Shown here: positions 1-12,183 of the stretch, one piece after another
Layout of the letters: every line of letters starts with the position of its first letter
Numbering within the stretch: the first letter of the stretch is position 1
Notes under the pieces: generated by a model
The model's database searches: none
What the model was told of the DNA's origin: nothing
The model's input: only the letters and a program-made list of their open reading frames with translations
Assembly (NCBI GenBank): GCA_030562195.1
Contig: CM060202.1
Span: 21,872,317 to 21,936,316 of the forward strand
DNA length: 64,000 nt
Origin: Nipponacmea schrenckii
Lineage: Eukaryota > Mollusca > Gastropoda > Lottiidae
Direction: 5' to 3'
Made by a program: the position numbers and the translations under genes

Positions 1-170
1 ACTGCTGTTAGATATGCGCCTTGAATAGCCTTGACCTATCCACTAGAATTAGAATTTCCCTCACGTTCGTCGTGGAATTATCGATATAATAGTAGATAGG
101 AAATATGTTTATCTGAAGTTCGGTTTCGGTAACCCCGCTTCTTTTTGTCAAATGAATCGTGTATAGTTAC
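1..170. repeat. truncated piece of the PAN-to-mucin intron of a receptor unit
   Basis: Bases 1-165 resemble 36863-37020 (unit 3) and 56828-56985 (unit 4), intron sequence between the mucin and PAN exons, and the inverse of about 24000-24130 in unit 2. At about 170 the similarity switches abruptly to the spacer repeat found at 61270. No exon is present. This marks another unit of the array that was cut by a rearrangement. Confidence 0.6.
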
Positions 171-3100
171 ACGAATCATTGGTATCTTTAATAAAACCAA
201 AACATCAAAACTACCCATTAAAAATATTGAATTCCTTCCTTTGAGATCCATTGCAGAGTCCAAGGGTCCCATTATTTGTTTCCTTGACTTGGATCCGCAA
301 TATGTCAGTTTCAGAACTACATGACAATTACTATTAAAATACCTCAAACTAGGAATTTCACTTTCTATCAATAAACACAGTCTCTAGAAATGATAATTCT
401 AGACAAAAGTCGATTTATGAGCACTATTATGGAATTTATAGAGATTAAGGAACAATTGGTCTAACGGGTGGCAAATTACCCCTTTCAGAAGGTTGGTTAT
501 CATATTGACCGTTATTTGAATCGTTTACATCTACATTCTATTTGTTTAGTGCAATCATATTCAAAAAGTACAACTAATCCAAGATTAATCAAGTTTGTCT
601 GTGAATACACACTTTATCTAAGCATGATTATTTCCGAAAAAATACAAAACACTCGAGAACATTTTATATAACTGGGAAAGTTGAATTATCAAAATAAAAC
701 TGCATTGATAACCATATCTATAGTCTTGATAATAAAAGACGGTTGTCCGAATATTCAACTGTAGATTATTGATAGATTGTAAAGTTTTCTAATCTTAATG
801 CTTTATGACTGAGTTTTATTATACTTCGACAAAACATTCTGTACCACGTTATTTAATTATTCTACGGATTGCAATCTTTATATGTGTATGGAGAAAGGCA
901 GTTTTTCTAGTCAATGTATAATTCCACTTTGAAGACGTTATCTTATTGTTATTTATTGATGCGTTATTATATTATTTTATTTATTTCCTTTATCAAGTAC
1001 TTTATGGATATAAAGAGGGGGTGTTGATATAATCGTTAGAATCCGTACCAATCTCATAATAATCAATTAAATAGTCAAGTCATGTATAATATATAGACAA
1101 GAAAAGATAACAAAAACCCTAGAACGTCCTTCGAGGGAGTTTTATAGCAGTTTGAACAATAAGAACAATCCGTTAACATCATACATATTATATCAAACGT
1201 GACTGTAATAGCGATATCTTTAGGTGTAAATTAACTAATTATTCAACCAAGTATAAGTTAATCGTGTAACTTAATAACTTTAATAGCCGAAAAAAAAATT
1301 ATCAATTCAGGAATTTTCACCCAGGTGGAAAATATTTAATGCATTATTATCATTGTGAAATGACATGTATCTATTCATTTATTTCCGTAATCAACTACGT
1401 GTACATGTATTTCAATTAATAAATAAAGGGAACTGTTGATACAATCGTTATCTATACCAAACTCAAAATAATCTTTTGAGGAAATATCCACTTTATAAAA
1501 GGAATTGTAAAGACGTTTTCTAAAATTTTTTGTTGTTTTAATGCCACTTATACCTTCAATTTCCACCATTCCAATTTTTAGTCAAACATCTGCGGTTCCT
1601 GCAATTCCAATAATAGATTGTGAATGATGTATATTGTTGCTCCAAATATTTGGTAAACGTTTGATCAATTAACAAGACAAAATAGCCTTAGCTGAGTTTG
1701 AAGTCCTTTGATTAGATTATTTTGAATCAAGAATGAAAAAAAATTATTACAGATCCATGTGAATTTTCCCCAAAGCGTGTTCAAAAGCAAATTGTCATAC
1801 TTCATCAAGGGACATTCTGTTTTTGTTTTCTTTTTCTAGAATTAAAACAACCCCGTAGTATTTGTTTGATCTGTAGGATCTGATAAAATACCACTTTATG
1901 GATATAAGCGAAACAATTATAGCTTTTAAGATGTTTGAGTCTCGTACGAATTCTAAAGGTTTTAATAAAAATTATTGAATCTTTATAAGATCCTTATCGT
2001 AAACTAATTGATGTAGCTTAGGTGACAATTATATTCATTACGTATTCTGATTGATCAAGTATTAATAAGATGACAATAGCACATTTGAAGCGCATCCTAC
2101 GTAGGGTCTACAACGATTTGGCTCATGGAAAATGTCCACGCAACCTCTTTATATCAGATTTCATTATAGGTACTTTAGCCAGATACTTGAGCGAGACAGA
2201 TTGTCAACCTTAAAACATAATGGCATTCAATAGTTGAATAAACCATAACCTATTCCTTGGACTATTACGTTACAGTAAATCGATTTATTAACGTTAAGGG
2301 GGTTGAGAACCTTATCGTTCGTGTATTTCAATCAAGAAACGTATTAAGTTTATATCCATTCTATTTGGAATTAAAAAAAAACTCATCTAGTAAATATTTT
2401 AGCTCAATCGCTTCATTAGTATGTCAGATATGTGTCCTTAAAGATAACCTATTTATAGAACACAATGGGGTAATCCTCAATGTAGACGTACAAATTACGT
2501 TGTCAGTTTAAATTTTTGAATACTACGTCATCAGCTATATAAACCTTTTCTATGTTTGTCGATCAGATTTGTATTGGGGGAATCCAGAAGTCACGTGATG
2601 TCCCATAAATCATTATGTCACATGTAAACAGAGAATTTTATGTTCGGTGGGTAGGGGTGTTTTGACATGTGCTAATCCATTGTTTTAGCACTCAAATTAT
2701 GTGGTTATCGGTGCATATCGATGCCTAAAAGGTGCTTAAAGATTTCTGCCATTTTTCCAAAAGCATATCTCGCTTACAATTTATCCGATTTTTACAAACT
2801 TTGGCTTCAACTGAAGCTTACGATGTGCTCTATAACTTTACGTTGGCTTTTTTTTTATAAAATGAATAGTTTTTTTAAAAGTCAATTTTTCGTAAATGCA
2901 CACGCAAAATTTTGATTTCTATCAATTTCTCCAAAACAAAACAAAATTTTCTAAAAAGCCAACGTAATTTTGTAGAGATATATGTAGACTTGCGTTGTGC
3001 AAAATTTCAACCTTCTATTTTAAATACTAGTAGTTTAGTAGATATGATAATTTTAAGGAAATCATTGACGTTTTTTTCGTTCATCTTTCATACCCTATTT

Positions 3101-3620
3101 CTCAAAGTTAAAATGTCATAAAGAAATAAATTTTATATTTCAGATAGGTGGTAACGAAATGGTTGAAATCGTCTATTTTTGTACATGGATTTAGGGTTGT
3201 CAACCCCCTCAAAACAAAACATATTATTACATTGTTCAGATACTTACTAAAGGTTTTAGAAAGGGCATTCATGACAGTGCCGGTAATTCGTAATAAAAAT
3301 CTTGCCTCAAATAATCTCTAACTGAATTAAACCAATCATTCGAAGTCGACTATTCCCTACTGGTATACATACAAAAAAATCATAATAAACAGCGTTTTAA
3401 ACGATGCAAACCCCTAAGGAAAAATGGGAGATTTATATCTGGTTTAGATCCATACTAAAGAAACAACATGTTGACAACACCCAGAACATCGTTGCTAAAA
3501 CATCCATATACAAGACAACAGCTACAGCACTTATAGGCGTCATAGCCTGTAAACAAGCATTTCAAAGTGGCAAACAGCAACACTTCTTCTTAGACGAATT
3601 CTATTTATAATACCACATAC
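171..3620. repeat. spacer repeat, copy A
   Basis: A 3.4-kb AT-rich segment repeated in the same orientation at about 45780-48782 plus 52391-52480 (copy B) and 61260-63120 (copy C), with fragments at 10840-11480 and 39560-39915. Copies B and C lie on the 5' side of minus-strand receptor units 3 and 4, so the spacer was duplicated with the genes. The only coding trace is the exon at 3248-3546. The remainder holds no recognisable gene. Confidence 0.75.
3248..3546 (-). pseudogene. decayed exon of an unrecognised membrane protein (spacer copy A)
   Basis: On the minus strand a splice acceptor (TTTACAG) precedes 3546 and a strong donor (GTAAGTATC) follows 3248, bounding 299 nt. The homologous exon in copy B is also exactly 299 nt once the transposon and its 2-bp duplication are removed. 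The copy B reading (after two partial-codon bases, then whole codons) is Cys-rich and hydrophobic, with at least two membrane-length stretches, for example LVYGCLATMFLVLSTCCFFS, and a downstream TSREYSTSNDW. Copy A has several one-base insertions and deletions that net to zero and an in-frame TGA near its 3' end, so it is not functional. I do not recognise the family. Confidence 0.45.
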
Positions 3621-4101
3621 TAGAGTCAATATTGTAATCATCTGCCATATTCATCATCTTCATCATTCATTAATCCTCACTGTTTATTTATCATTCATAA
3701 GTAATCATCATTGATCATTATTATGGAACGGTACGGAAAAACGTGCCTTAGCTGAGTTTGAAGTCCTTTGATTAGATTATTTTGAATCAAGAATGAAAAA
3801 AAATTATTATAGATCCATGTGAATTTTCCCCAAAGCGTGTTCAAAAGCAAATTGTCATACTTCATCAAGGGACATTCTGTTTGTGTTTTCTTTTTCTAGA
3901 ATTAAAACAACCCCGTAGTATTTGTTTGATCTGTAGGATCTGATAAAATAACACTTTATGGATTTAAGCGAAACAAGTATAGCTAGAGTCAATATTGTAA
4001 TCATCTGCCATATTCATCATCTTCATCATTCATTAATCCTCACTGTTTATTTATCATTCATCAGTAATCATCATTAATCATTATTATGGAACGGTACGGA
4101 G
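3621..4101. repeat. X-Y-X local duplication
   Basis: A block of about 118 bp (3621-3738, starting TAGAGTCAATATTG, ending ATGGAACGGTACGGA) recurs at 3985-4101. Between the two lies 3739-3984, a close copy of 1684-1930 in the same spacer. A short segment has therefore been copied about 2 kb downstream with duplication of its flank. Confidence 0.7.
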
Positions 4102-5680
4102 TCATGATTGCGGGCGTAGTAATCTATTCCAGCCCCTGACTAAAAACATAATCGATGAGAACTTTATAGCAAGAAGGAATGTCTGAATCAACTATCGGTG
4201 CCTGAAAGAGTCACCTGTACCTTGTCCTCAGGTATAAATCGATGAATGAAGAGACAGTGGGAAGTCGGAAGTAATACGAAGCGGATTGGAAGTTGAATCA
4301 ACATATTACAGAAAAGTTTCTTCGGATATCCGGATTTCGATCTAGTTTCGTCTACTCATATTTCTGAATATGAAACGTAAGAATGACTCAAAGAGTTTCA
4401 GCTCTGCAAATCAAGAGGGATAAATTTAGAAAACGTCTAGCCTTTAGTTGAACGACCAGATCATCAAGATGTAAATAAGTATAGAGAGAACAATCTTGTG
4501 AAAATCCGCTCAGAGAGCAACAAAGCTTTGGTCCTATTCTGAAAAATAAGACGGGGTCGACAATTTGAGTGTCAGCAAGGTCTTACCTTTGACCTTTTTG
4601 TTTGGGTCAATCAGACGTCTGTTTGTTCGGATGTTTTCCCGCCCAATTTTGTTCCGAAGTATTTAATTCTCCAAGAGATACATTATCGACAGAGAAAGAG
4701 GACAGATGCTTTCAATAGTTCAGTTGCAGATGCCGGTAGCATTTATATATTATTTACCTGTACTCTCCTAGCAGCCAGTATCAATCCATTGACCGATTTT
4801 CTGTTTCGGTCGTTTGAATTGTTCATGGTCGATATCATTGACAATATATTATATATTGTTTTATATGTGTCCATATTTAATATTTAATCCAGTTCTAACG
4901 TCGACACAATCCTACACTAAGACCAACGGTGTTTAAGAACCATCTGCCCTGAGATAATCAGGGTCCTTTCTATTGACTCACAACTCAACTTACGACCTCT
5001 TCGTGATAAAGGAAATGACGTCCCCGGATATCATTTATCAATTTTGGTAAGAGGCAGAAATCGCTAAGAGCTAGGTTATTCGAATAGGCAGAACGTGGTA
5101 TAATTCATACCTGTTTCGATCTACAGCATCAATTGCAACTTTTGTGTTGTCCTGTTGCAGCAATTCACCCTTAGAGTAAAAGCATATCTTTGCATTACTA
5201 GCCATAATTAACATTCAATATGTTATTAAAGAATGACTCTACACGTGTACAATTTTGTATCGAGATATAAAACATGTATTAAAACAAGGCAAGAAAATCA
5301 TAACTGTGTCGGACAATCGGAAATTATAGACTCGCCCGCGTAGAAATAAAAACTGGATATCATAGTTAGAGGTATTGTTATATTATCATACTGGTGGAAT
5401 TGTGCGTTTTTCATTGACAAAGAGACCAGAGACGTTTTATGGACATTTTGTAATTAATCATGACACTGTTTTATTCAAAGTTCTCATTATGTTTTTTTAA
5501 TCTTTTTACTGACACTTGTACAATAGGTAATTACTTCAGATTGTTACAGTGTTTCAATGACGACTAGATGGTTAAATGAACTTTTAAAGAGATTATATAG
5601 AAGATATAATACAGTTAAAATATAGTTTCAATTTGTTCCATTCGCAATATCAGTTTAACGTCTGTGTTTTCTTCAAGTTC
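4102..5680. other. intergenic stretch, nothing recognised
   Basis: About 1.6 kb of non-repetitive AT-rich sequence. I saw no exon with a domain, no long open frame, no satellite and no similarity to other parts of the window. It may contain the unidentified 3' exon or exons of the unit 1 gene, which lies just upstream on the minus strand. Confidence 0.5.
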
Positions 5681-5681
5681 G

Positions 5682-5853
5682 CTAAAAGAAAATGACTTAT
5701 TCTCATGTTCTTGCTCATTGGACAACTTTATCTGTAATTTAGTTCTTAGCGTTTTACTATTATCTCTGTTTAAGATCCAGTTAAAGAAAATGACTTATTT
5801 TCATGTTCTTGCTCCTTGGACAACGTTATCTGCAATTTAGTCCTAACCGTTAA
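5682..5853. repeat. two direct copies of a ~74-bp segment
   Basis: 5682-5755 and 5781-5853 are near-identical (shared AAATGACTTATT and CATGTTCTTGCTC cores). On the minus strand both copies have an open frame containing EQEHENKSFS and both are preceded by an acceptor-like ATTRCAG. They lie directly 3' of the PAN exon of unit 1, so they could be duplicated tail exons, but the splice phase from the PAN exon does not match that frame. Exon status is unproven. Confidence 0.4.
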
Positions 5854-5880
5854 TGATCTGATAATATCTTGTACACTTAC

Positions 5881-6138
5881 CTTTATAGCACCGCTTTATA
5901 TATAAGTCGCCACTTCCGGAATTGGAATATTTTTTATCGAAGGAAAACGCTGAACCAGAAGTAAAAAATAGTTCACATCGCGATGACTTTGAATCAAAGC
6001 TTAATGCCCAGCATTTTGGCTTGAAAGTGGCGTTGCAGTCGTCTTGGCATTGCGAAATCGTTTTTCCAGTGTAATTTTGGCTCGAATCTGCACCCGTTAT
6101 TCTTCGTTGACCACTTATCAGTTCAAAGGTACATGGTC
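5881..6138 (-). CDS. unit 1 exon: PAN/apple domain
   Basis: A 258-nt exon between acceptor TTTTTTACAG and donor GTAAGTG. The reading starts GPCTFELISGQRR and includes ISQCQDDCN, KCWALSFDSKSSRCELFF and YIKRCYK. Cys spacing and the CWALSFD core parallel CWGITYD in the PAN exons of units 2-4. The exon leaves in phase 1, as in the other units, but the next exon was not identified. Confidence 0.72.
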
Positions 6139-7448
6139 CTGTAAAAAATGCGTATAAAGTGATGCAGTCCTTTAAACATTCTAGTAGGATACAAAATAGT
6201 GTTCGAGATGTTCAAAGCAAATTTTCTGAAACTATATTTTGGCTTTATCATCGATTCTCAACCTTTTTCATCCTTCATATCCATTGGGCCGTCAATTCAG
6301 CCGTCCACTGACCTCATTATATTGTCCTTCAGATTTCCAGCGTGAGATGACGTTGGGTGTTCTCTATTCATTTCTTCCCTATACCAACCGTCCACACCCC
6401 TCCCCTAGAGGCCCATTTGTATCTCATATATCCTTATATTCTAAATACCCCAAGAAGGGTCATCTTTTTAACTTTTAAATGCGGATAATTCAAGAAATAC
6501 ATGGATTTGAAGGCTCAAATTTTGCTGGTGAACTGTATCCACTATTTTCAGTTTTTGAGACTAACGTGTAATTGGTTAAAATTATGGCGAATATGTTACT
6601 TTCAAAATGAATTTCACTTACCATTGCTTCTTTGACATGCCATTTTCGCAGAATTCGAACACCCAGACGACTTCAATCGTAATTCATTGGATTCTAGAAC
6701 CATGGAGGAACAAAAAGCCTGGTTATGTTGCTGTGGTTCACCAATGGCCCAGTATTTCTCCGTATCGGCAGTCAATGAGGTCGTACAGCCATCCAACCAC
6801 TGGTACGGATATCTAGAATTGTTTACTGTGTTTTTCGGGCTGATAAGGCCTGTCCAGTAACCATCAGAATGACTGAAAAATATTCAGAGTTAAGTGTAAT
6901 CAATTTCGATTCTTGGTTGTCTTTCAATTATAAGCGAAGAGATAATTACTTGCAGTCGTATTTCTTGAAGGTGTTGGTGGATCTGGAGTTCAGACAAAAA
7001 ACATATTTGTACCGTGTTTTCCTTTAGTAGACTCAGGGATTATAGACTAAGGTTATAAATACTTATAATGCAGGTGATTTCCAACCACGCTAATCAACAT
7101 GCTTCTCCATGCGATTTGTTTTGTTTTAGATATGAACACACGAAATGTTTGAATATCATACGAAGCTATTTGTATAGAGTAAACCACGGATATTTGTTGA
7201 TAAAATTTTAACGACTATAATATGGTCAAGATGCGTTTTTAATTAACATACCAATCACCAAGATACTTACAATTTTCCTTCCCAAACATTTCCTGGTAGT
7301 GTGAATAGTGTCATTGCTGTGACCTGGTCTTGGTCAATGAATGATATCATCTGACCCCCAGTTTCATCACAATACTTTCGATTTATTTCCCAGTTAGCGT
7401 ACGTTGAAAACAGGATTATTTTAACTGATTCGCGTCCCTCCAATATAT
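5881..7448 (-). CDS. unit 1: CTLD + PAN/apple protein (partial gene model, three exons)
   Basis: Three exons, 7448-7271, 6872-6622 and 6138-5881, join in phase without a stop. The first two form a C-type lectin-like domain: first Cys in NRKYCDETGGQ, WEGK, then GYWTGLISP, YWAIGEPQQHNQAFC and a final Cys in KMACQRSNG. The third is a PAN/apple domain with six or more Cys. A GEP motif and the long-loop Cys pattern make this CTLD more canonical than those of units 2-4. The likely role is a secreted or membrane recognition protein binding glycans or other ligands (inference from the domains). The signal-peptide exon, mucin stalk and membrane exon were not found. No lesion is visible in these exons. 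Confidence 0.7.
6622..6872 (-). CDS. unit 1 exon: CTLD, C-terminal half
   Basis: A 251-nt exon, acceptor TTTTTCAG, donor GTAAGTG, entering with one base and leaving with one. It encodes WTGLISP (the WIGL-type core), YWAIGEPQQHNQAFC and the last Cys segment KMACQR. In units 2-4 this part is instead split between a 126-nt and a 53-nt exon, so the intron layout of unit 1 differs. Confidence 0.78.
7271..7448 (-). CDS. unit 1 exon: CTLD, N-terminal half
   Basis: A 178-nt exon bounded by acceptor TTTTTAG and donor GTAAGTATC on the minus strand, entering with two partial-codon bases and leaving with two, the same phases as the 190-nt first CTLD exon of units 3 and 4. It encodes the first strand region, the NWEINRKYCDETGGQ helix-and-Cys segment and the VWEGKL turn. 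Confidence 0.75.
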
Positions 7449-10440
7449 CTAAAAATGAATTGAAAGTCAGTGCCATGGCCTAGAAAGATTGAGGAAATGA
7501 GCATTAACCTTCTCTATTTGTTTACCCAACTTTCGACCGTTCTTTAACATGTACAGCATGTACAGGGCCTCGATTTATTGTCCCATCTGAACGTCTAGAC
7601 GCTCTTCGCATGTTATTACTCCTGAACCGCATCACTGACAATTGAAAAAGTCGCAAAGTCTATCGTGACCATCGTCGGTATTGGACCCTGGACCTTCAGG
7701 TCTGCGAACATATTTTACTCAATTGATTAATATTGATACGATTATATCCGTTTTTTTTTTTAATAATAATCACTGCCGTTGTTGTCCGTTAAAATCTGAA
7801 AGAATTCTTTATTTTAACTATCGACTTTAACTGTCAATTAACTGATTGATTTGGTCGTTTTTAAGAAAAAATTTCATATTAGGCCGGGTTCTGATAGTTT
7901 AAGTGGTACCTTGGATCCGGCTATCGCGACACTAAAAAATACTTTAAAATAATTCGAAAGATTATATAATTCCCATAACATATCAAAATTCCTAGAAATA
8001 TATCCTGCTGTTTTGGAATAGTCGATTCCAGAGCCACGCTCACGATTTTACATCGAAGGCTTACTAATATAAGTATATTATTCGGCTTTTGCGTAGGGAT
8101 ATTGTCACATTTGACGGTTCCGCCAATCAACATAATGTAAACATCCAAGATGGCAGCCCCCATGGATAGCGGTCCTGCTGAGCGAAAACATTAAAAAATA
8201 ACGTAAAATCGATTTCAACAGAAGATTCACAAGCTTTAATGAATATGAGATTGGATAAATCCATATCAAGTGGAGTCGAATGGCGGAAATTAGACTGCTC
8301 TTTTACATCTAAAAAGTGACTATAAACTAAAAGATGAAAGATAACGGTTGCAAAAGAAAACTAAACCATCGCCAACAGTTGAAGCAATGAAAGTGAGATT
8401 GGACCTTCTAAAAAGTTAAGAATCCAGTGTAGTCTTACTCTGTACTAACCCAGCGGCAGTACTCAATTCAAGCCCAAAGTCAAAAAGCCGGTCAATTAAT
8501 TTTACCTGAGATATGCATAACATATAAGTAGAAAGACAAATATATAACAAATATATAACACGGGTGCACAAACAACAAAAGGATGAATTAGTTTAAGTCG
8601 AGACAGAGAATGCTGGTGAGTACTTATAAGGGTATCTAGTCACTGTGGTCGACACATTTGACCAATATGATTGTGTTGTCCAGTTCTCTCATGGAATGTC
8701 AATGAGTTGAAATCTGTCAAAAAGACAACAAGTTGACCGATAAAATTATTTTGTCCACTTGACATGTCGACGAATTGACCGGTATTCTTTTCTATAAAGC
8801 ATCACCTTTCCTGTCCCAATTTCGACTACCATTGAATTATTTATATCCTTATTTATTTTTAGCATGCAATCTTTTTTTTAAAATTTATTTCCACTTGTCA
8901 AAATGTGACTCAAAATTGTTTATAAGTAAGGGATAGAGGCCGAAAACTGTCTATTATGCAATAAAGTATTATTGAAACCATTAATGATTCAAATAGCGGT
9001 AATCAGCCATTTCCACGAACATGGGCTGTTGTAAATACTAGATGATGAGCCGAATGTGCTGGTAGACTAATTTAACTTCGTATTTTACTGTTGAATCCAG
9101 ACTTAAGTCGGTAAACTGTTGAAAATCGACGAACAAAAAAACACGCATCAGAAAAATAAACAACACGACACGTGCTAGTTTTGTTTACTTTGTTATTATT
9201 GGCCAATCCATGCCATGTGACCATCTCCCACCAGTTATGGGTAATAATATATTCATCCGCGTGTGATCATGCCCAAATACGGAAAGTAAGTAAACATCCG
9301 CTGCTGAAGGAGTCCATATGGATAAGAAGTTGTACAGGAAAACTGTGGCGTTGCAGTTCAGGAACTTATTGTATTTCGCATCCTAATAGACTATTTTCCG
9401 ATTTACAATCATTATTTTTTAGTGTCCAAGTGCCTGAGCAGCGCTCTCGTTCTATTAACATGTTGGGTTCATAGAATCCGGCCTATATTGAAAAAGGGCT
9501 TTGAAACTTGTGTATAGTGAGGTAATAACACTGTTATTACAAAAAAAAAATGATGTCATTGACTTTAACGGTAAATGTTTGACTAATCGTGGCTCTCACT
9601 GACTGGGAAATTTCTCCTATAACAACACCACTGACTTTTTAAAAAAAATGACTAACATTGATTCAATAACATTTGAAAATGGTATGATTTTTATTTTGTT
9701 TTTAAACCATTTTATAATAATCACAAACACAATGGTTAATATTGTTTTTCTTTTTTTATTTATTTATTTCAAATTTTTTATTTTATTTTTTTTATTAGAA
9801 AGGACTGACCGATAATTATTTTATTGTTCATGAATATACAATTCTACTCACCAAAGAGAAAAGACCAAACTAAAAGAATATGTACATATAATACACGTAA
9901 ACACATTTTAGGGCACAGTCAGATTCCAATTACCCCCTCCTGATCAGCAAAATCGCCACAGATTTACAGTCGTCTTGGTTACGAGAATCCCAATCTTGAA
10001 AGCGGGTCGGAAATTACCACGTCGTCTTCAAGTGAAGATCTCCCAATGTTAACAGCAGGTTTGAAAGCACCATCAACGAAAATCCCAATAAGTTTAAATG
10101 TTGCAAGAAACCCAATTTACAACAGTGGACTGAAGTTGCAAGTAATCGATGTAAGATGTAGTAAGGTTGACTAAAGTTGCTAAAACTTTATATAGCTGAC
10201 AAGAGTCGACGAAGTGTGTCCAATTGTTAAGTTCGAAAGCTTCTGCATAATACTAACATGCTACAAACAACTAAAAACTGAATTATTTATAAAGTATTAT
10301 TCATTGTAATATTTATATTTGGTTATATTAGATTGATATGTTTTAAGGTTTAACTATTGTGTCTTATGAGTTATGTTGATATTGTACGACAGCTCAATAG
10401 AGCAGCAATTGCTGGATTATAGGCGCTAAAGAAATAAATT
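7449..10440. repeat. upstream region of unit 1, partly duplicated upstream of unit 3
   Basis: 7680-7870 matches 43740-43935 and 9480-10430 matches 43945-44845, both 5' of a minus-strand CTLD exon 1. The block 7900-9480 has no counterpart there, so it was inserted in one copy or deleted from the other. No exon with a recognisable domain was found. A promoter and signal-peptide exon for unit 1 are expected here but not visible. Confidence 0.6.
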
Positions 10441-11937
10441 ATTATTACGTATTTCGACGATTCAGTCAAAAACGAATTGTAATCGTTCGGATTATTTTGA
10501 AGTGTTTTCGAAATGACGATTTTTTTTTTTTTCTTCTGGTCACGCTCCCAGCCATAACTGCAAATGCCTCACATAATCTGACGTGATATTGTAACGTAAT
10601 CTAGTGCTCGTTGTTGTTTAAATGTAAAATGATGTATTTTCGTCCTACTGGAAATGACGTAGGACGTCACAAATTATATTTTTGTTTACTATTTCACGGC
10701 TCATTTTTTTTATCCAATCTGTCTCGGACTTTTCTAACTTACTACATATAAGTTAGCTTTACAGGATAGCAGTTTAAAAATTTTGAATTTTTTACTTTTG
10801 TCGCTGACTTTTGAATTTTTAAATATAACATTTTTTGACAACCTTATCATTCGAGGTATATTTCAATCAAGAAACGTTTTAAGTTTATATCCAGTTCAAT
10901 CGCTTCATTAGTATGTCAGATATGTGTCCGTAAAGATAACCTATTTATAGAACACAATGGGGTAATCCTCTATGTAGACGTACAAATTACGTTGTTAGTT
11001 TACAATTTTGAGTACTACGTCATCAGCTGAATAAACCTTTTCTACGTTTGTCGTTCACTCATTGTTATTGTCGGCATGTAAACAGAGAAATTTTATGGGT
11101 AGGGCTGTTTTGACATGGTGCTAATCCATTGTTTTAGCACTCCAATTATGTGGTCATCGGTTCATATCGATGCCTTAAAGGTGCTTAAAGATTTCTACAA
11201 CTTGAAAGACAATCCTTTAACAACATGATTGTTAATAATGAAAGTTTACATGTGTTTGCAAGATGTTGAAAAAAACTGCTATTTTCCAAAAGCATATCTC
11301 GCTTACAAATTATCCGATTTTTACAAATTTGGGATTCAGCTAAAGCTTAGGATGTCCTCTTTGCGTTGGCATTTTTTAAATAAAATGAATGTTTTTTTAA
11401 AAATTCAATTTTTTTTGTAAATGCCAACGCTAAATTTTGATTTCTATCAATATCTTCAAAACAAAACAAAACTTAAGAACAAGGAATATATCGATGTACT
11501 ACCTCTGAATTTATTACATACTACGTTTCGGAACACATGCAGGTAACGTTATCAAGTCAAATGATTTATAGATGAGTACACAAAAAATTAACTTCAAAGA
11601 TTCCGAAAAAACAATTTCCGAAATTACCCGGAAACGTCCGCAAATGACCAAAAAATGTCGAAAATCACAGAAATCGGAAATTTTTTGTAAAAACTTGCAA
11701 ATTTGTTATTCCAAAGAATTAGTACCATCAATAACTTCATGTTGTATGTTGTATCTTGTATGTTGCCGTATATGCAAATTCCTAACCGTTTGATCGCCAT
11801 CTTGAAATATGCAAATTATCGGAATAATACTACTCGTCCACCATTTTTAATCCGATTTTCTTCAACCTTGTTTTAAAATATAATTTGGATAATTATATAG
11901 GTACTCCAGTGTCATTTTTCAAATTTCAAATTTGTCG
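10441..11937. repeat. spacer-repeat fragment D and unassigned flanks
   Basis: 10840-11480 is a diverged copy of spacer positions about 2300-2950 (shared ATATGTGTCCGTAAAGATAA, ACACAATGGGGTAATCCTC). The flanks 10441-10840 and 11480-11937 contain no gene that I can recognise. Confidence 0.6.
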
Positions 11938-12183
11938 TTGAACTAGGTCCTGCCAAAGTCTTTCAGTACCGGCTACCGTTTGAAAGTTCACTTTGCAACT
12001 TGACCATCTGCAGCCCTTATTTTTCTGCACAGTCATCTTCATTGGCTAGTGGTTCATATGATACCTTGATTTTTAATTTTAGTGAAGAACATTTGGCTGA
12101 ATAGGGCTCTGTAAATGGGTAATCTGCATATTTCTCTTATCTTCAGATGATCATATCATATGAACAAGACTCTTGGCAACATT

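Noticed and set aside
3404..3610. Plus-strand frame of 68 codons in spacer copy A
   Set aside because: Opposite strand of the 299-nt membrane-protein exon, which has matching splice sites in two copies; the plus frame is not kept in copy B.
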